DNA of 64,000 nt. Source: Streptomyces aurantiogriseus. GTDB lineage: Bacteria; Actinomycetota; Actinomycetes; Streptomycetales; Streptomycetaceae. This document shows positions 60,833-64,000 of this stretch, in pieces. A program made the translations under genes and the position numbers. The notes below the pieces were generated by a model, which saw only the letters and a program-made list of their open reading frames with translations, had not been told where the DNA came from and made no database searches. The stretch is taken from positions 496,001 to 560,000 of the forward strand of contig NZ_BMSX01000004.1 in the NCBI RefSeq assembly GCF_014649375.1, read 5' to 3'. Position 1 is the stretch's first letter. Every line of letters starts with the position of its first letter.

Positions 60833-62104
60833 ATGGCTGCCCCTGTGGTCTCATCGGTCAGTCCCCAGCAGGGACCGGCCTCCGGCGGCACCACCGTCAT
60901 CGTGACCGGCACCAGTTTCACCGGCGCGACCACCGTCCGGTTCGGTTCCAAACCCGCGACCTCGTTCACCGTCAACAGCAGCACTCACATCACGGCGGTC
61001 AGCCCGTCCGGCACCGGGACCGTGAACGTCACCGTCACCACCAGTCAGGGCACCAGCACCCAGCAGGTGCCCTTCACCTATGGCACCGCTCCGTCCCTCA
61101 CCGCCCTGACGCCGACTCAGGGGCCGGTCTCCGGCGGTACCAGCGTCACCCTGACGGGCACGAGCCTCTCCGGGGTGACCGGGGTGAGCTTCGGCGGCAC
61201 CCCGGCCTCGTTCACCGTCACCTCGTCCACCCAGATCACCGCAGTGGCCCCGCCGCACGCGGCCGGTGGCGTGCCGGTCACCGTGACCGCTCCCGGCGGC
61301 ACCAGCAACGCTCTCACCTTCACGTACGTCGCGGCCCCTTCCGTCACCGGCCTGTCCCCCCTTCAGGGTCCGAGTACCGGCGGCACCACCGTCACCCTGA
61401 CCGGCACGGGCTTCACCGGCGCGACGGCGGTGAGCTTCGGCGGAGTGCCCGCGACGTCGTTCACCGTCATCTCGGCCACGCAGATCACCGCGGTCGCCCC
61501 GCCCCATGCGGCCGGCACCGCGGCAGTCACCGTGACCACCCCCGCCGGCACCAGCAACCCCGACAATCCCAGCGCGTACTTCTTCTACGCCGCGCTGCCC
61601 TCGCTGACCGCTGTCACACCCGGATCCGGAAGCACGGCGGGCGGCACCACGGTGATCCTGACCGGCAACGACCTGCTCGGTGCGACGGCGGTGAGCTTCG
61701 ACGGGGTCCCCGCGACGTCGTTCACCGTCGACTCGGCCACGCAGATCACCGCGGTCGCCCCGCCCCATGCGGCCGGCACCGCGGCAGTCACCGTGACCAC
61801 TCCCGGCGGCACCGGCAACCCCGTCGGTTACGTGTATGTCGCGGCCCCCACGCTGGTCTCCCTCGTCCCGGGCCAGGGACCGACGCACGCCGGCACCGTC
61901 GTCACCCTGACCGGCACCGGCCTCACCACCACGACCGAGGTCCGGTTCGGTTCCACCCCAGCGGCGTTCACGGTCGTCTCCCCGACCCAGGTGACCGCGG
62001 TGGCCCCGGCGGGCAGCGCCGGGCCGGTCGGCGTCACGGTCACCACTGCCGCCGGTACCAGCAATGCCCTCACCTACACGCGGGTTCCGAGTCCCGGCAT
62101 CTGA
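60833..62104 (+). CDS. IPT/TIG-repeat protein 2
   Basis: 423 residues; AAGGAG eight bases before the ATG. Five IPT/TIG domains of about 82-85 residues, highly alike (VTGTSFTGATTVRFG, LTGTSLSGVTGVSFG, LTGTGFTGATAVSFG, LTGNDLLGATAVSFD, LTGTGLTTTTEVRFG), so the array grew by recent duplication. No signal peptide, no catalytic domain, and the protein ends PSPGI. Paralogue of the preceding gene; the terminators after each suggest separate transcripts. Confidence 0.85.
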   Translation: MAAPVVSSVSPQQGPASGGTTVIVTGTSFTGATTVRFGSKPATSFTVNSSTHITAVSPSGTGTVNVTVTTSQGTSTQQVPFTYGTAPSLTALTPTQGPVSGGTSVTLTGTSLSGVTGVSFGGTPASFTVTSSTQITAVAPPHAAGGVPVTVTAPGGTSNALTFTYVAAPSVTGLSPLQGPSTGGTTVTLTGTGFTGATAVSFGGVPATSFTVISATQITAVAPPHAAGTAAVTVTTPAGTSNPDNPSAYFFYAALPSLTAVTPGSGSTAGGTTVILTGNDLLGATAVSFDGVPATSFTVDSATQITAVAPPHAAGTAAVTVTTPGGTGNPVGYVYVAAPTLVSLVPGQGPTHAGTVVTLTGTGLTTTTEVRFGSTPAAFTVVSPTQVTAVAPAGSAGPVGVTVTTAAGTSNALTYTRVPSPGI

Positions 62105-62117
62105 TCAGCGGCTCCCG

Positions 62118-62152
62118 GGGCCGGGCGGTGGGTTCACCCCTCCGCCCGGCCC
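62118..62152 (+). terminator. 11-bp stem after TIG-repeat gene 2
   Basis: GGGCCGGGCGG (62118-62128) pairs with CCGCCCGGCCC (62142-62152), 14 bases after the stop codon. Confidence 0.8.
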
Positions 62153-62326
62153 GGCCGTCGTGACGGCGGCACGATCGCGCGCGCCGCCGTCCGACTCCGG
62201 CGTTCCCGCCCCGGTTCCCTTTCTCCCCCTGACGGAACCGACGCCGCACCACGACTCACACTCGCCGAGGGCTCACATCACCGAAGCCCTCGACGTCCCC
62301 TCGCGGCGAATCGCTGACCTCAAGCG

Positions 62327-62372
62327 TGATCAATCGCTCACGAGGCGTCAACAGCCCTGAGGCGATTCATCA
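62327..62372. terminator. Second hairpin between convergent TIG and ATPase genes
   Basis: TGATCAATCGC (62327-62337) pairs, with one mismatch, with GCGATTCATCA (62362-62372). Apart from this and the stem at 62118, the roughly 410 bases from 62105 to 62518 contain nothing I can name. Confidence 0.45.
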
Positions 62373-62518
62373 CTTAAGCCCTTTTTGCTCCGGGTGCGCA
62401 CGGAAGCACGGACCGGCGCACCGCCGCACACCTCAGCAAACTTCGGCACGCGCGAGCGGATCACCACGCACCCATGCACCGCTCACGCCGCGTCAGACGG
62501 CCGGGCGACCCCGGCCCC

Positions 62519-63004
62519 CTATACCGCCTCGTACGCCAGCCCCTCGTACGCCACCACGCCGCCCCCGCACGCCGCGGCGGTCGTCCTGGGCTCCGCGTCC
62601 CGGTCCAGTTCGCACCAGATGCGCTTGCCGGGACCCTCGACGGTCCAGCCCCAGCGGTCCGCGAGACCGTCGACGAGGGCCAGGCCGCGGCCGCCGGTGG
62701 CGTCGTCGTCCGGACAGCGCGGCACGGGCGCCCGGGTGCTGCTGTCGGTCACCTCCAGGCGGACAGGGGCCTCTCCTGACTCCCCGGCCGCGACGCCCGG
62801 CAGCGAGAGTCGCAGCACGGCCGGACCGCCGGTGTGCACCACGGCGTTGGTGACCAGTTCGGAGACGAGCAGGATCAGTGTCTCGGCGAGCGCCTCGTCG
62901 ACCCCTATCCCGGACCCGGCGAGGCGCGAACGGGCCCACCTCCGGGCCCGACCCACCTCAGCGGGGTCGGGCCGGATCTCCAGCTGCACTTGAAGCACCT
63001 GCAC
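62519..63004 (-). CDS. Anti-sigma-type ATP-binding protein (HATPase_c_2)
   Basis: 161 residues from a GTG at 63004; two in-frame GTGs follow within 16 bases and no strong ribosome site separates them. SpoIIAB/RsbW-like ATPase: RARRWARSRLAGSGI, N box LLVSELVTNAVVHTGGP, G1 VTDSSTRAP, G2 ATGGRGLALVDGLADRWGW. Such proteins bind and phosphorylate anti-anti-sigma factors; no partner is adjacent. A 34-codon membrane ORF ends four bases upstream. Confidence 0.87.
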   Translation of the reverse strand: MQVLQVQLEIRPDPAEVGRARRWARSRLAGSGIGVDEALAETLILLVSELVTNAVVHTGGPAVLRLSLPGVAAGESGEAPVRLEVTDSSTRAPVPRCPDDDATGGRGLALVDGLADRWGWTVEGPGKRIWCELDRDAEPRTTAAACGGGVVAYEGLAYEAV

Positions 63005-63007
63005 CGC

Positions 63008-63112
63008 TCACACCATCCGAACCGGCGGACACATGGCCGCGCGCCACGTGAGCCACGCAAGCCACGCGAGCACCATGACGACGAGGGCCACGATCGTAGC
63101 CATTTTCTGCAT
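63008..63112 (-). CDS. Possible 34-residue single-helix membrane peptide
   Basis: Starts ATG at 63112 (or 63103) and reads ATIVALVVMVLAWLAWLTWRAA, one membrane helix, with a short Cys/Pro tail. It ends just before the ATPase gene, so co-transcription is possible. No ribosome site is visible, so expression is doubtful. Confidence 0.35.
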   Translation of the reverse strand: MQKMATIVALVVMVLAWLAWLTWRAAMCPPVRMV

Positions 63113-63230
63113 GGCCAGAACAACAGCCAGAGGCAGGGTGACGGAACGTGATTCCCTTACGAGACAGCTTGATTGACGTACAGTCACCCCAACAAGCGCT
63201 TCGGGCATATTCCAGCGCGAAGGAGTACTC

Positions 63231-63284
63231 GTGCGGCATACTGTGCGACGCCCACTGCGGGGAGCCGAACGAACGGGCCTCTGA
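63231..63284 (+). CDS. Possible 17-residue leader peptide
   Basis: A strong ribosome site (AAGGAG, five bases) precedes GTG and a basic peptide, VRHTVRRPLRGAERTGL, ending in TGA. No following gene on this strand is evident: the surrounding 63113-63505 has no gene I can otherwise support. Could be chance. Confidence 0.25.
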   Translation: MRHTVRRPLRGAERTGL

Positions 63285-63505
63285 CGCCCGTCCGTCCTGC
63301 GAGCAGGGGCGCGCACCGTCGTATCCGGCACCGCCCCAGGGGCACCACCGACACGGATCGCGCTCGGAACCACTCGCATTGCACAGAAGGTACCGGAGCG
63401 ACCCTCCGACTCCGGGCTGTGACGGGTCACGCATCGGACACAACCACATATCACGCTCCGTGATCGCGATATGCCACGATCCGCGACAAACGACCTGCCA
63501 GAGTG

Positions 63506-64000
63506 CTATCGCCGCAGGCAGGAGCCCTGTCCACCCGCCTCCGACAGCAGGTCCTCCGCGAGTATTTGCTCACTCTCCGTGCTGCCTCCCGCACGTCGCG
63601 TGCGCACCCAGGCACGCTTCAGCAGCAGGTGCACCTCCGCCTCCCAGGTGAACCCCATGCCACCGTGGACCTGAAGACAGTCGCGCGCGCCGCGTACGGC
63701 GGCCTCGTCGGCGAGGAGCCGGGCGGCCGCGATGTCGGCCGGGTCGGCGGTGACGGCCGCCGCGTAGACGGCCACGCGCGCCATCTCCACCCGCACCAGC
63801 AGCTCCGCGCACAGATGCTTGACGGCCTGGAAGGCACCGATCGGCTGCCCGAACTGCTCCCGTGTCCGCGCGTGTTGCACGGCGAGCTCGCACGCGCGCG
63901 TGGCCGTGCCGAGCTGCTCGGCGGCGGTGAGGAGGGCGGCGACGGGATCCGGCACGCCGGCCCCGGGCACTCCGGCGACCTGATGCAGCGGCGTCAGCGG
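63506..64000 (-). CDS. Acyl-CoA dehydrogenase, C-terminal part (5' end beyond window)
   Basis: The frame is open to the window edge. VAALLTAAEQLGTATRACELAVQHARTREQFGQPIGAFQAVKHLCAELLVRVEMARVAVYAAAV and RDCLQVHGGMGFTWEAEVHLLLKRAWVRTRR are the C-terminal helices of an ACAD of the same FadE28-like type as the one at 36009, again without the YEGT catalytic Glu. Ends with a 25-residue polar tail. Confidence 0.87.
   Translation of the reverse strand, partial: PLTPLHQVAGVPGAGVPDPVAALLTAAEQLGTATRACELAVQHARTREQFGQPIGAFQAVKHLCAELLVRVEMARVAVYAAAVTADPADIAAARLLADEAAVRGARDCLQVHGGMGFTWEAEVHLLLKRAWVRTRRAGGSTESEQILAEDLLSEAGGQGSCLRR

Noticed and set aside
63173..63187. TTGACGTACAGTCAC as a further regulon operator
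   Set aside because: Two arm mismatches and no regulon-type gene starts next to it.

Overview
The window is high-GC DNA with the codon use, GTG/TTG starts, GTGA/ATGA start-stop overlaps, DUF397/DUF5753 regulator pairs and bald-type (bldA) TTA codons of a Streptomyces chromosome. No rRNA, tRNA, CRISPR array, insertion sequence or phage structural gene was seen. Most genes are whole; one is cut at each end of the window, and two look frameshifted.

Layout. 1-3.1 kb: end of a CehA-like hydrolase, a small membrane protein, an ECF41 sigma factor with its flavoprotein partner. 3.3-8.7 kb: accessory stretch with two secreted repeat proteins, a truncated DUF4265 gene, a DUF6247/ParE-like pair, and an ATPase/XRE/DUF397 set. 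8.7-19.4 kb: catabolic genes (ALDH, D-aminoacylase-like amidohydrolase, LLM enzymes, SDR, ACMSD-like amidohydrolase) enclosing two related secreted proteins and a LuxR regulator. 19.5-23.3 kb: an afsR homologue, a small NTHIT-repeat protein in the afsS position, and a tiny secreted ENHAT peptide. 23.4-26.5 kb: a second XRE/DUF397 set, an AbiEi-like/DUF559 protein and an orphan HigA-like antitoxin. 26.5-30.6 kb: a divergent FadD3-like ligase and thiolase/DUF35/enoyl-CoA hydratase operon. 30.8-34.9 kb: afsK, kbpA-like VOC protein and a TetR regulator. 35-57.7 kb: more acyl-CoA and redox genes (acyl-CoA dehydrogenases, second thiolase-like protein, DUF35, DoxX, acyl-CoA synthetase, hydratase, flavin reductase, ADH, SDR, cyclase) mixed with housekeeping genes. 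57.7-64 kb: a secreted beta-helix protein, two IPT/TIG-repeat proteins, an anti-sigma-type ATPase and the end of another acyl-CoA dehydrogenase.

The main unifying signal is a 15-bp palindrome, CTGAC-N5-GTCAG. I find ten perfect and three one-mismatch copies, all in promoter regions, in front of nine transcription units that together hold about 20 catabolic genes. This looks like one TetR-type regulon for breakdown of a cyclic or branched acyl substrate (the FadD3, thiolase/DUF35 and cyclase families are those used in steroid-type catabolism), interleaved with the AfsK-AfsR-AfsS global regulatory genes. A TetR gene next to kbpA/afsK is a candidate regulator, but its link to the palindrome is only inferred. 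In several promoters the palindrome ends four or five bases from the start codon, which suggests leaderless transcripts. TTA codons occur in the ECF sigma gene, the LuxR gene and one thiolase-like gene, placing these under likely bldA control.
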